From contig JAESUZ010000139.1 of assembly GCA_017311185.1 (NCBI GenBank), positions 496,001 through 560,000 on the forward strand: 64,000 nt of DNA, read 5' to 3'. The DNA comes from Proteles cristata cristata. Its lineage: Eukaryota > Chordata > Mammalia > Carnivora > Hyaenidae. Position numbers and translations under genes: made by a program. The notes under the pieces are model-generated. The model saw nothing but the letters and a program-made list of their open reading frames with translations, did no database searches and was not told the origin of the DNA. Below, piece by piece: positions 44,390 to 55,375 of this stretch (its first letter is position 1; each line of letters begins with the position of its first letter).

Positions 44390-44930
44390 GATGATTACGT
44401 TTTCTTAATTAGAACATTAGAACTTTACATGTATTATAAATAAAATGGAGCCAAACTGCATATACGTCAGCGGTTAAGTGTGAATCCTACACATGCAAGG
44501 TGTAATCTGGTTCTTTTGATGCAATTCCTCCCTGGTAATTGGGCTCTCTTCAAATTCTAAGAAGGCAAATTAGGCTGCAGCACCGGCCTTGGGCTCCAAT
44601 GAGGCCGTGAAAGGCTTGATAGGAGAGGGGGCTTTGTAGCCCCGGGTTTGCGGTCTCTCCTTCCCGCATTAAGTGCCACGTGCCGTGTTTCATAGCAGGT
44701 AAATGTGTCTCTCCTGATTACTCCTGCTCTTCCTTCTGTTGCTTCGGTGACACACTTCCATGATTATATACATAACACTTACAATGACAAATAACGCTGA
44801 TAAAAACCCCTTTTGGCTGATGACAGTAAAGAGCAAGCACACTATAATTATGACATAAAGTGAGATTATGAAAATTTCATAATGTTGGCTGGAATCCACT
44901 TGCAGATACGATGTGCCTGTGCCTCCTCGA
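44390..44930. promoter_or_regulatory. Candidate conserved non-coding block
   Basis: Repeat-free, with AT-rich motif-dense text such as GACAAATAACGCTGATAAAA, ACTATAATTATGACATAAAG and GAAAATTTCATAATGTTGGC. No coding potential is recognised. Conservation is an inference. Confidence 0.3.
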
Positions 44931-45322
44931 CCATTTCAAAGTAACCTTTCATGTTCCAAGTTGCGCCCTGAGGAGATCCAGCCTGCTCCCCTTGAACAGC
45001 AGGCTAAGGGAGGGGTTCCAGCCAGCCCCTCCCCCTGCAGGCCACCTCGTTAGGTGCTCAGAGGACTGGAAACAGAGGCCACAGCCTGGCTCTTGCCATG
45101 CGGAGTTGTCAGCTAATCTACCTACTAGGAATTCAGCTTTGTGTGCCCATAAACCAGACTGCATGCTTGGAGAGGGCAAGGGAAACACCTGTCTCATTCA
45201 TATCTGTAATTGGCTACAACACCAACACACAATCATTTACTGAATGCAAATAAACGAAGACATATCAGATCTGGAAGGCCATAGTAAGGGGCTGTGCTGA
45301 GCGGATGAGCGGATGATAGAAC
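44931..45322. other. Unannotated sequence
   Basis: A 110-codon plus frame at 44911-45243 is opposed by a minus frame and resembles nothing known. Confidence 0.35.
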
Positions 45323-45332
45323 AGTCTGGACA

Positions 45333-45353
45333 CTTCTTTTTTTCTTTTAAGTT

Positions 45354-45398
<45 letters not shown>

Positions 45399-45657
45399 AT
45401 CTATCTATCTATCTATCTAACTATCTATCTATCTATCTATCTATCTATTTATTTATTTATTTTGAGAGAGAGAGAGAGAGCACTCACACACAGGAGCATG
45501 GGAGTGGCAGAGAGAGATGGAGAGAGAGAATCCCAAGCAGGCTCCACACTGTTGGCATGGAGCCAGACGCAGGACTCAACTCATGAACCCCAAGATCGTG
45601 ACCTGAGCTGAGATCAAGAGTCAGACACTCAAGTGACTGAACCACCCAGGCACCCCA
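45333..45657 (-). mobile_element. CAN-SINE, antisense, with TATC tract in its tail
   Basis: Tail side carries TTTTAAGTTTTA, then a long TATC tract, TTATTTATTTTGAGAGAGAG, GAATCCCAAGCAGGCTCCAC, CAAGATCGTGACCTGAGCTG and CACCCAGGCACCCC end. TSD AGTCTGGACA at 45323-45332 and 45658-45667, exact. Confidence 0.96.
45355..45447. repeat. (TATC)n microsatellite, about 23 units
   Basis: Two interruptions, ATCATC near 45398 and CTAACT near 45419. It has grown in the A tail of the surrounding SINE. Confidence 0.96.
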
Positions 45658-45667
45658 AGTCTGGACA

Positions 45668-46037
45668 ATTCTGCCTCACATTCACACATGCAGTCCCCGC
45701 TCCTGGCCCTGGAGCTCCCAGGGCCAAGTCTATGTCCAGGAAGCTTGGGCCTTCAAGGCTACAGTCAGTAAATCTCCCTCATGTTTTAGCTGATGACCAG
45801 GCATAAAGTCGAAGATGTCCAGGGGATTCTTGAAAGTTCAAAGGACTGGGTATATTTTTGGTGCTTGGACTCCTGGCGCTGTGACCATAATGTGAGGATG
45901 ATCCTCAGATCACACCATGTGGGTCTCCACCATTCTGCCTTCTAATGCTAGCTTGAACCTCTGACCTTCTTGAGGTTCAATTCTTTATTCTTCTTTTTCC
46001 CTAAATAGAAGGATTATGCTCTTCTGAGGACTTCCCT
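45668..46037. other. Unannotated sequence
   Basis: Between two antisense SINEs; nothing recognised. Confidence 0.35.
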
Positions 46038-46053
46038 CAACAGTTCTTTTTAT

Positions 46054-46284
46054 CTTCTTTCTTCCCTCCTTTCTTTTCTTTCTTTCAAGTTTATTTATTT
46101 ATTTTGAGAGAGAGAGGGAGAACCCCTGTGCATGTGGAAGAGGGGCAGAGAGAGAAAATCCCAAGAAGTCTCTGTGCTATCAGCACAGAGCCCAGCCTGG
46201 GGCTTGAACCCATGAACCTTGCGATTATGACCTGAGCCAAAACCAAGAGTCAGACACTCAACCAACTGAGCCACCCCGGCTCAC
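46054..46284 (-). mobile_element. CAN-SINE, antisense, 16-bp TSD
   Basis: T/C-rich tail side, AAGTTTATTTATTTATTTTG, AGAAAATCCCAAGAAGTCTC, GAACCCATGAACCTTGCGAT and ACTGAGCCACCCCGGCTCAC. The duplication lies at 46038-46053 and 46285-46300, starting CAACAGTT in both, with one mismatch. Confidence 0.95.
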
Positions 46285-46300
46285 CAACAGTTTTTTTTAT

Positions 46301-47791
46301 TTTTTAAGTCAACTTTTTACTGAATTATAACATACTTACAGAAAAGTATACAGGTCATGAAGCAATGAATTTTCACAAAGAGGCCCCACCGGAATAACAA
46401 ACACCTAGAGCAAGAAAGAGGGCCCACCAGCACCACAGAAGCCCTACTCTAACTGCACTTGGTAACCACTATCCGGACTTCTAATAGCATAGGTTAAGTT
46501 GGCCTATGTTAACTTTGTATAAGTGGAACTGTATAGTGTATGTTCTTTTGTGCCCGGCTTCTTTTGCTAACTATTAAGTTTGAGATGCATTCATTTGTTG
46601 TGAATAGTAGAAGTTTGAATAATATTCCATTATATGAGCATAACAACATAACGATGTTTATTTATCCATCCTACTGTTCATGGACATTTGGATTTGTTTC
46701 CAGTTTGGGAATGCTACAAGCTTTCTCATACATGTCTCTTGGTACCCATAGGGTTATATTTTGTTGGGTATATCTCTAGAAGTGAATTGCTGGGTTATAA
46801 AGTAGATCGTGTTTCACTTTAGGAGATACTAGTAAACAGTTTTACAAGTGGTCATATAAATGTACACTTCCACCTGCAGTGTTTGAAAGTCCAATGGCTC
46901 CACGTACTCACAAGACTTTTCCTTTTAGCCATTCCGGTGCTATCTAGTGGAATACTATTGTGGTTTTGAGCTGCATTCCCCTGACCACTGTTGAAACTAT
47001 GCTCCTTTGTAAATGATTATGGGCCCTTTGGACATTCTTGAAAAATACTCTTCATGTCTTTTTCCCATTTTTTTCTGGATAAATAGTTTTCTTTTTTTAC
47101 TACTGATTTTTAGGGGTCTTTGGTAGATCCTGGTTGTAGAAAAAATACAAAAACATATTGTAAATATGTTCTTGCATTGTGTTTCACATTTTATTTCTCT
47201 TAAGAGCATTTTTGATGAACAGGTCTTACTTTTTATGAATTCCAATTTATGATCTTTCCTCTTTATGATTTATGCTTTTAATTTTCCATTTGGCAACTAT
47301 CTGCTTATGCAGATATTTTCCTATGTTTTCTTCTAGATGTTTCGTAGTTTTGCCTTTCATGTTCAGATGTATAATCCATCTGGTTTTGATTTTTGTGTAT
47401 GGTGCGAAGTAGGATAAAACTCATTTTTCCCATTTAGATACCTAATCAAGCTAGCATCACCTACTGCAAGGATTCTCTTCTCCTCACTGTCATAAGCCAT
47501 GCAACCACACATATGTGGTCTCTTTCTGGACTCTATTCTGTTCTACCTGTGTATGTGTTTATCTTTCTGTCAGTACCACATTGTCTTTGTTACTATTACT
47601 TTATAATAAGCCTCAAGGTATAGTAGTATGAGGGCTCCAGCTTTGTTCTTCAAGAATGTCTTCTTTTCCTCATCCTTTTGTATATGTGTATAAATTTTAG
47701 AATCAGCTTTCCAGTTTGTGCATACACACACACACGCACATACACACCCCTGCTGTAATTTGATTATGATTATATTGAATCTATAGATCAA
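46301..47791 (-). mobile_element. Old L1, 3' UTR and ORF2 end, antisense, part 1
   Basis: TTTTTACTGAATTATAACAT, GTTGTGAATAGTAGAAGTTT, TATTCCATTATATGAGCA, GTGAATTGCTGGGTTATAAA, GGTTTTGATTTTTGTGTATG and ATTGAATCTATAGATCAATT run along antisense L1 from its 3' UTR into ORF2. Many indels; not functional. Confidence 0.85.
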
Positions 47792-47807
47792 TTTAGAGAG
47801 AATTTAA

Positions 47808-48025
47808 TTTTTTTAGGTTTACTTATTTTGAGAGAAAGAGAAAGAAAGAGAATGAGCACCAGTCGGGCAGGGGCAGAGAGGAGAGACAGAATCCGAAGCA
47901 GCCTCCACACCATCAGTGCAGGGCCTGATGTGAAGCTCAAACTCAAGAACCACGAGATCGTGACCTGAGCCGAGATCAAGTGTTGGATGCTTAACTGACT
48001 GCAGCACCCAGGTAGGTGCCCTCAG
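47808..48025 (-). mobile_element. CAN-SINE, antisense, inside the L1
   Basis: TTTAGGTTTACTTATTTTGA head, CACGAGATCGTGACCTGAGC, GACTGCAGCACCCAGGTAGG end. Flanks TTTAGAGAGAATTTAA (47792-47807) and TTTGGAGAGAATTTAA (48026-48041) are a 16-bp TSD with one mismatch, and both belong to the interrupted L1. Confidence 0.95.
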
Positions 48026-48041
48026 TTTGGAGAGAATTTAA

Positions 48042-48480
48042 ATCTTTATGATATTTCAGTACATTAACATGGCATATATTCCTTCAAGTGTTGGGTCTCT
48101 TAGTGTATCTCAGTAATGTTTTATGGTATACAGCATAGTGGCATTGCACAACTTTGTATGATGTAGTTGTAGGTATTTCACGTTTTTGATGCTTTTACAC
48201 TGTAACTGTTAAATACATTTCAGTGTAAAAATGTGTTGCAAACAAATAAAATACAAATGATGTACTGATCCTGAGTCCAGCCTTCTTGGTAGTTCTATTT
48301 ATTAATTCCAATAGTTTATCTGTAGATCTTTTGGATTTTCTATATAAGTTACTATGCCATCTGTAATTAATGACAACATTGTTTCTTCCGTTTCAATGTG
48401 CATACTTTATTTTATTGTCTTATTGCCCTGGCTCGGACCTGTGGTACAGTGTTGACCATAAATGGGAAGAGTGAGTCATT
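48042..48480 (-). mobile_element. Old L1 ORF2 relic, antisense, part 2
   Basis: ATCTTTATGATATTTCAGTA, CTCAGTAATGTTTTATGGTA, GTTGTAGGTATTTCACG and TTTATTTTATTGTCTTATTG, then CCCTGGCTCGGACC. Continuation of the same antisense L1. Confidence 0.78.
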
Positions 48481-50159
48481 GTGTAATAACCAGGATCAGG
48501 GAGCCTTGGCATAATTGTTAACCACCTGAGTTAAAGCAAGGCCTCCCCTTTTCTCAGGTCAAGAAATCTGGGCTTTTAATAAGCTTTGAAGTTGGGCAAA
48601 GGAGTTGGATGATAGGGGAGCAGAAGAGGAGACTTCGCATTAACAGAAGTGGAATACACGACAGACCTGTTGTACCCATGCTTCACCCACCAGGAGTGTA
48701 GCTGGTGCAAGGTGTGTGTCTTTGTGCGGACGGCTGCCACATCAGGAGAGGAGACAGATTCTCATCAGTGGGAAATAAGGATGTACTGGTCTTCATGAGG
48801 CCCTATAATCCCCGCACCACAGGGAGAATCTGGCTGACTCAACAGAATCACCACATCTTGGACTTGCGGAGCGTCTCATTCAATCTTCTACCCAAGGCAT
48901 GAGTTGCTGAGACTATCTTGAAAAGCTTGGGTTCGGAGGACAACAGCGGTCACCCCCACATCCAACAGCATCTCCATTACCATCCCACCAGCCCTTCCAA
49001 AGCCTGTGCCTACTCCTTTTCACAGCTTCAGAGTTACCTGCCCTCACCCCTCACCCCTTACCAAGCCAGCATGCTTCTTCTGCTGCACCTCGACTGCCAC
49101 TCCTCTGGGTTAAATTTGGATCTTCCATCTACAGAGATCTAAGTGAGCGTGTCCCAAGTGAGCTGCGCCTCATGAGCGCCCAGCAGCGTCTGAGCCAGGA
49201 CCCCAGGGCTCCCTCCCACTACTGTGCCCTGTTGAGGAAGCCCCTTCCCCTCTGTGTGACTCTGCAAGTTTCGATGAGGTGCAGCCCTGGGCACTCTGAT
49301 CTCGGGGTTCAGTGAGACCTGGTGGGAATCCCCCTCCAGGCAGAGTGAGTGGCAAAGACCTCGTCTAACGCAGGAAGAAACCGTAGACACTGACAGGGCA
49401 ATGTATGCCCTGTGCCCACTCTGCTGTCATTACCTCCTTAGATAAATCGCGAGGTATCCAACATTGGCTTTTGAAAATCCTTTTCCTTTTTCCTGTCAAC
49501 TCTGGTGACTGGTTTACAGTGTGAGCCCCTCCTACCCTTCTTCCCCTCTCCTGTCCGTGTCTCTGATTTTTTTACTGCACTTACTCACCAGGAGGCTTGC
49601 GCAGGTTAGAACACCGTTCCGAATCTAGCGCCCATTTGGACTCACGCTCTGGACGTGAGGAAAGGCCATGTCCCGGGATCCGGTTTGTAGCTGGCTCTGT
49701 CACCTGGCTATTATGTGACACCGGCTCCCACTCACTCCTCTTCCCCCCGAGTTCACTGTGGGAGCCAGAGCTGGAGCCTGCGCACCCCCTGTGGAGGGAA
49801 GCATAAGGCACACGCTGCCAACGGAATTCTTACATTCCCTGTCAGTGAGAAATGTCCCCCTTGAAAGAAAAAGAGATTGAATGGGAATGACAGATCACAG
49901 GTTCTCTCTCTCCTTCTGTGTTTGTCTCTCTCTCACCTCGCCCAGCCCTGTCTGCAGCTGCTTTCAATTTCTCGTCCCTGAAGGGGGAAAAAAGTCCCAG
50001 CAAGCCACAAGGCTGCAGGGAACAAGCAGCTAGTCCGAGGCAAGGAAGGAGGTGCAGTGGGGGCGAGTGGGGAGCGGTGGGGGCTGGGCTGCAGCGGCGG
50101 GGCCAGGGGGTACACAGCAGCCGTGTCCTCCGTGCCTCCGCGCCTCTGGCCACTCCTCC
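48481..50159. other. Unannotated repeat-poor sequence, GC rising to the right
   Basis: No transposon recognised. Overlapping frames on both strands near 49139-49811 and 49842-50217 are unsupported. CpG density rises from about 50060. Confidence 0.4.
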
Positions 50160-50217
50160 CCGTGCCTTCATATGCATTCGCCACACCGCCACCAGGGCTG
50201 GGACACGAGCTGCGCAT
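50060..50217. other. Small CpG-rich patch
   Basis: About a dozen CpG in roughly 160 bp at about 70 percent GC by eye. It is shorter than the usual 200-bp CpG-island threshold. No gene start is seen next to it. Confidence 0.4.
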
Positions 50218-50400
50218 AATGAATTTTTATTGAAAGAGGGTTTTTTTGCGTGTGTCTGCAGACATTATGTTCTGCTTTTGCCATGAGTATAAAGTCTCCA
50301 GTACAATTTTGGATTTAATTATAGCCCTATTTCGAGGGAATAAAAAAAACCCCTATGTCAGAGGCACAGATAATTGGTGATGCCAGGTGGAACGGAGACA
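50160..50400. promoter_or_regulatory. Candidate conserved enhancer-like element
   Basis: Abrupt switch from GC-rich to AT-rich repeat-free text with homeobox-type cores: CATATGCATTCGCC, GCATAATGAATTTTTATTG, TGGATTTAATTATAGCCC and CAGATAATTGGTGATG. No coding frame of note. Conservation and enhancer function are inferred. Confidence 0.4.
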
Positions 50401-52999
50401 TGGGTTCTGGGGACCAGAGCGGTTGCTTCCGGCTGATTCAGATCTCATGAACCACTCAGCTGGGCTTTGGTTGGGTGCAGGCCTCCTTTTACCCCAGCCC
50501 CAGAATTAATTTTAACCTGCCAGGAGGGGAGACGTGGAAGGATGTGACGTTGCATCGTGCTGCAGACCAGCGCCTAACTCTGTCCCCAAGTCCTGCTGCC
50601 CCCTCTCCCTCCAGGGTCCTGGTGACCTTAAGCCAGGTTGGGATTTTTCACAGTGGCACTAACATTACTCTCCTCAGGTCTGTTCAGACATTCCCTCTGA
50701 CTGTTCATGATTAGGCCTGTTTGGAAACCCTGCGGGAGGCTTTGCTCCTGTGGGCGTGGCTGATGATTCTAAATAAGAGTCACCAGGAACAGGAGACGCC
50801 AACCGTTGCTGACTGGGTTGTAAGCTTGGCTCTGCACAGCCGGCCCAGGAACCTGACATCTCCCGGACACAGCGGGGGAGAGTTATGGCAGAAAGACAGG
50901 CTGGCAAGAGGGGACAGAAAGAAGATGCTTCTTCATGGATCCCGGAGAGCCTGGGTCCGCAAGAGAGGCACACAGGGTGGCACAGACAGACGACAGTCTG
51001 GGGACAAGGTGCACAGGTCCAGACATTTGAATGTTTCCCTGACCATCCCAAGCGAGCCGGCAAGCGACTTAGAGATGCGAGTGGGGGGTGGATGTGTCCG
51101 AGAGAAATTCTCTTAGAGGAGTGCAGTATTTATGAGTACTCCTGATAGAGACGTTTGCACAAAATTTCACAACGTATGTCCTTCTTTTGCAGTGAGCCCT
51201 GAAATTATTAGCCGGTATTTGAAAACTATATTGGGGGCGGGGTGACAAAGGCTAACGGCAACAGAAAGAGAGGGGAAAACACACTAGACAAAGGGGGGCC
51301 AGAGATAGGTGATTGCTGAGGAATCAGGGAGATGAGAGACTCGGGCATGGACTAAGTCAAGAAAGAGAGAAAGAAAGGAAGGCACTGGAGTGGTGAGAGG
51401 AAGAGGCATTTTATGAGACTCCAAGAGAGGCAAAGACAGAGAAAAAAGAAAACGATAGTTGATATTAACGTGTTCTTCAAAGCAATCACATTTGCTTCCT
51501 CTCCTTGATCATCTTCCTCCTCCTCCCGTCTCAGCCGCACACTGTGCGCCACGTTAGCTGCCCCCGGGGGGGCACCGATCGATCGCAGGCATCCATCGTG
51601 TTCTATGTGAATAGCGCCTCCTGGAGGTGTGCGCTGTGGTCCTTCTGCCTCCTTCCCACTTGTTTTCCAACCCCACCCCCCACCACCATTGAGCTCCTGC
51701 GACGCTGATATCCCGCAGAGCAACCTGTTCCCACCCCCCAGGGGAAGCAGGGACCAGAGAGGCGGCCATGACAGTTAGAGGAAGGGTCCCAGCAGGCCGC
51801 GCCTGGACCCCGCTTGCAGAAAACACCATATTCACATGTATGGGCATACAGCGCTTCGGTGACCAGAGGTGAAAGTGGTTTTGTGCTGCAGCACTTAGTG
51901 AACAATGTTAGGCAATTTTAAGTATTCGTGTGTATTTTGTCTTCTCAGTGAACGTATGAGCTATTCCAGGATTGGGCTCTACCACATAATCTCTTCAGTT
52001 ACGGTAGTTCATTCACATGGTTAAGAAAACTTGAGTTCAGAAAGTGTATCAAATGAGCAATTGTTTCAATGGAAAAGACAAGTTAAAGTCTAGAGAAATT
52101 CAGCCTTTTAATAAAAGAGTTCTTTTCCAGCAGGAATTTCAAGAGTAAATCCTCTTTTATGGCCGCAAGTTGGTAGCTATAAAACCCAAACATCGCTGAG
52201 TAAATCCAACTTCTGATTATATAGCGCATTTTCTAAAGAGACATGGCCAGCCTTCTCCCTCATTCACCCACATGACCCTTAACACACTCCTACACCATGA
52301 CCACCTGTGTTTCTTCCATGACACCTTGCAGAGTCAGCCTAATGGCGGGCGCAGCCAGTACTGCTGTCCCTGATACAATTTCTAGAATCCAGGAAATGGG
52401 CCTTTTGCCCCTAAAAATAAACTTTCCTCACCTGCACCCCGCCTCAGTGAGTCCTTTAAATTTCTTCTGGACAAACTGCCATGTTCCTTAATTTAAGACA
52501 GAGCTTAAAAAAATACTTGGCATGGACCCAGATTGGGACTAAAGGGCAAACGAACACTAATGCTCTGAGAGCAGGGAAGGGAAGGCAAACTTGCAAGCCA
52601 GCCACCCAGTCTGCTTCTGCGGAGAGACCCGCCTGGGCTCCTTGGTCATTTTCTAGGGCAACACATCTCCCCCCACTTCCCCAGCCCCTCCCCCAACCCC
52701 TCCCCTGGGTCAAGTCATCCATAAAACTCATACATCCATAAAACTCGATACTTTGCAGTCAAGTATCACCCTTTCATGGTAGATTTAAGAGTCTCTCCTC
52801 TGTGCCCCCATGGCTCCCGATGCATCCTGCTGCCACCGCCTTGACCTCACCGCATTGAGTGAATTCTCCACAGGATGGCTCCCCGGGGTAGCCTGAGCTG
52901 CACCAAGGCAAGAGCTGAGCCCACTTCACCTACGTTTTCTGCTCTGAGCACAGTGCCTGGTACCCTGTGGGCACTTAATAAATACTTCCTTTGAGCTAA
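50401..52999. other. Unannotated repeat-poor sequence
   Basis: No transposon recognised over 2.6 kb. Frames at 50721-51116 (plus), 50674-51063 (minus) and 51352-51723 (minus) overlap one another and have no known homology. A CTCF-like motif is at 51612-51628. Confidence 0.4.
51612..51628 (-). promoter_or_regulatory. CTCF-like motif, reverse
   Basis: TAGCGCCTCCTGGAGGT matches 14 of 17 positions of the reverse consensus TAGCGCCCCCTGGTGGC. Binding is inferred. Confidence 0.45.
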
Positions 53000-53165
53000 G
53001 AACGAATGCAGACTTGAGAACCAGATGTGGCTTTGACTGAATGCTTCCGAATTGCTAGCTTTGTGACTTCGGGCAAGCAGTGTAACTCTGAGCCTCGTCA
53101 GCAAAAACAGCCATAATCAAACAACCCTCGGCGGCTGAGAGGATTTCATGACATAATGAAGATAC
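53000..53165 (+). mobile_element. MIR relic, sense
   Basis: AGACTTGAGAACCAGATGTG, TTGCTAGCTTTGTGACTTCG, GGCAAGCAGTGTAACTCTGA and GAGGATTTCATGACATAATG. Confidence 0.78.
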
Positions 53166-53584
53166 CTCAGTTAGCGCAGGTGTTCCCCGGCTGTCTGTAA
53201 AGGGAACCCTATGGCGAAAGCTTCAGATGACTTATCAGCCCAGTAGCATAGTACGTGTGCTATTTACACACTGCCTCGGAGAACATCTCTGCACACATTT
53301 GGGAGAGGGGTGGACGGGGACGGAGGAGCTGACTGTTGGTCATAATCGGGAATGAGAATCAGATGGAGCCAGCTGGGGGTGGGGGGGGAGTCTCAACCCC
53401 GCTGGATATAAACTGCCTTCCAACCTCCTTTTCTCTTTTCCTTCAGTAACATTGTGGGTGGGGCTTCATCATTCTCAGGTTTAAAAAAATCACTGGTGCT
53501 TTAAACTTGGATCTCAAACTTGATTTGAATCTCATATCCTCCACCCTTCCCAGGAGGTTCGGGGTGAGGTGAGGTAAGGGACGC
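53166..53584. other. Unannotated sequence
   Basis: Contains a G-run near 53376-53388. Nothing else is recognised. Confidence 0.35.
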
Positions 53585-53788
53585 TATAGGCTGAGGATCT
53601 GTGTGCCCCCCACAATTCAGTTGTTAAATCCTAACACCTAAAGTGGTGGGGCCTTCAGGAGGTGACTGGGTCATGAGGGTAGAGCCCTCATAAATGGGAT
53701 TGGGGCCCTCATAAAAGAGACTCCAGAGGGCTCCCTTGTTTCCTTTAGCTATGTGAGGACACAGCAGAAAGATGGGGGGCAATGAGAG
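53585..53788 (+). mobile_element. MLT1-type LTR, sense, 3'-truncated
   Basis: CACAATTCAGTTGTTAAATC, CTTCAGGAGGTGACTGGGTC, ATGAGGGTAGAGCCCTCATA, AATGGGATTGGGGCCCTCAT and CTATGTGAGGACACAGCAG. The second half of the LTR is missing. Confidence 0.88.
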
Positions 53789-53892
53789 GGGAGGTTGAGG
53801 GATGTACTTTGCACTTTTCATCAGCAGTTTTGGAGTAGAGAAAGGCACAGTCTAAACTAGGCACCTGCCTGTCCCACCTCTGTCTTCAAAGC

Positions 53893-54300
53893 CTAGCTCC
53901 CCACTTGGCCGCGGTGGGCCAGGCTCTCAGAAAGCAGATAGCAGTGCCAAACGTGGTGTGATAACCGACAAGCTGGTGAGAGAGACGGCCCTGGTGTTGA
54001 CCGGAAATGCACATGCTGAGCTGTGAGCGTGACTTCCAGGATGAGAAGGGCTTTGGTGCGTGAGGAGGGGGCATGCCAGACCGGAAGTAGCAGGTGCAAA
54101 GGCACAGAGGCACGGAAAGGCTGCTCTGCTCCGAGGCAGATGAGCTCTTGGAAATGGCCGAAGAGGCGCTGGGATGGTGGGCTGGCAAAGTAGGCAAAGG
54201 CCAGATCAGGAAAAAGCCCTCTCTCGCCTGGCCAAATAAGCCGGATTTTATTCAGTGGTGAGGGGAACAACTGAAGGCAGAATCATGGCGTTTTGGAGAA
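53893..54300 (-). mobile_element. L2 LINE fragment, antisense
   Basis: GGTGCAAAGGCACAGAGGCA, AAGTAGGCAAAGGCCAGATC, AGGAAAAAGCC and GCCGGATTTTATTCAGTGGT are in antisense L2 3' UTR order. Minus-strand frames here are not genes. Confidence 0.6.
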
Positions 54301-54793
54301 CTCTCCCAGGTAGATCTTGGAGAACAGATTAAAGGGGACAAGATTGGAGGGCGGGAGACCGGGTCACCTGGCTTGGCTGATGGACTCAGCGCTGGTGCCC
54401 TTCTGCGCATGGCCGCCCCCGCTGCTCTCTGCCAGACCCCTTCAAGCAAAAACCCCACCTGCTCGTTCCAGGTCACTTCCCCGCCCCCGCTCCCCGGGCC
54501 TCCTTTGCAGCGCTGCCCAAATGCAGGTGGGCTGGGAAAATTGTCAGACTCTCTGCCTGAGGCAGCACTTCCCCTGCCAGCAGGGGAAAGGAGACCTTCC
54601 TTTTATGGAAGGCCTGGGATTCTTCCTTGACAACAGCTCCTAGGTCCTTGCTTAGTAACGGAAGATTCCCCCTCCCACTTTTCGAGTGCGCCCAACAGTG
54701 GTGCCCACGCATGCCCCACGGCTCCCAGCCTGCCAATGGCACCCCCTACTGAGGCTGCAGAAGGGACTCTCAGCGAGGACCCCTTGAGCACAC

Positions 54794-54796
<3 letters not shown>
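54301..54796. other. Unannotated GC-moderate sequence
   Basis: No recognised element or exon. Confidence 0.35.

Positions 54797-54840
<44 letters not shown>
54797..54840. repeat. (CA)22 microsatellite
   Basis: 44 bp of perfect CA. Confidence 0.98.
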
Positions 54841-54843
<3 letters not shown>

Positions 54844-54947
54844 GAGGAATGACCCTGCCAATGGAGAGAAAGGCCAGGGACTCCATGGACCCGATGTGAT
54901 GATAGTCAGTGGTCCAGTGGCACTGAAGCCACACCGAACTGGGGAAT

Positions 54948-55080
54948 TCTAGATTTCTACTCTGCCTCATACTTACTTGGTAAATTTGGCTGATTATTTA
55001 ACCTCTCTGAGCCTCAGTTTTCCTAACTGTAAAATAGGAACAATCCCTACCTTTGGGGGTTATTTTAAGAATTAGAGATA
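54948..55080 (+). mobile_element. MIR relic, sense, left part
   Basis: CTACTCTGCCTCATACTTAC, AACCTCTCTGAGCCTCAGTT, AACTGTAAAATAGGAACAAT. The MIR is split by the SINE at 55081. Confidence 0.88.
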
Positions 55081-55297
55081 GGGGCACCCGGGTGGCTCAG
55101 TCATTCAGGCGTTTGACTCTGTTTCAGCTCAGATCAGGATCCCATGTTCATGGGTTCAAGCCCTGCATCAGGCTCTGTGCTGACAGTGCCTGCTGCTTGG
55201 GATTCTCTCCCTCTCTCTCTGCCCCTTCCCTGCTCATATTCTCTCTCTCTCTCTCTCTCTCCCTCAAAATAAATAAATAAACTTTAAAAAAAAAAGG
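55081..55297 (+). mobile_element. CAN-SINE, sense, inserted in a MIR
   Basis: GGGGCACCCGGGTGGCTCAG head, GGGTTCAAGCCCTGCATCAG, GACAGTGCCTGCTGCTTGGG body (lacking the usual TCAGAGCCTGGAG block) and AAATAAATAAATAAACTT tail. TSD ATTAGAGATA at 55071-55080 and 55298-55307, exact. Confidence 0.95.
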
Positions 55298-55375
55298 ATT
55301 AGAGATAGCATTTGTAATGTGCCTTACTTACATACAGTTATGTGATCACTGAGTTACTATTAATGTCATTATCAT
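55298..55375 (+). mobile_element. MIR relic, sense, right part
   Basis: AGAGATAGCATTTGTAATGT followed by GCCTTACTTACATACAG is the weak 3' continuation of the split MIR. Confidence 0.55.

Noticed and set aside
50060..50217. CpG-island promoter
   Set aside because: Too short, and no exon, splice donor or core promoter follows on either strand.
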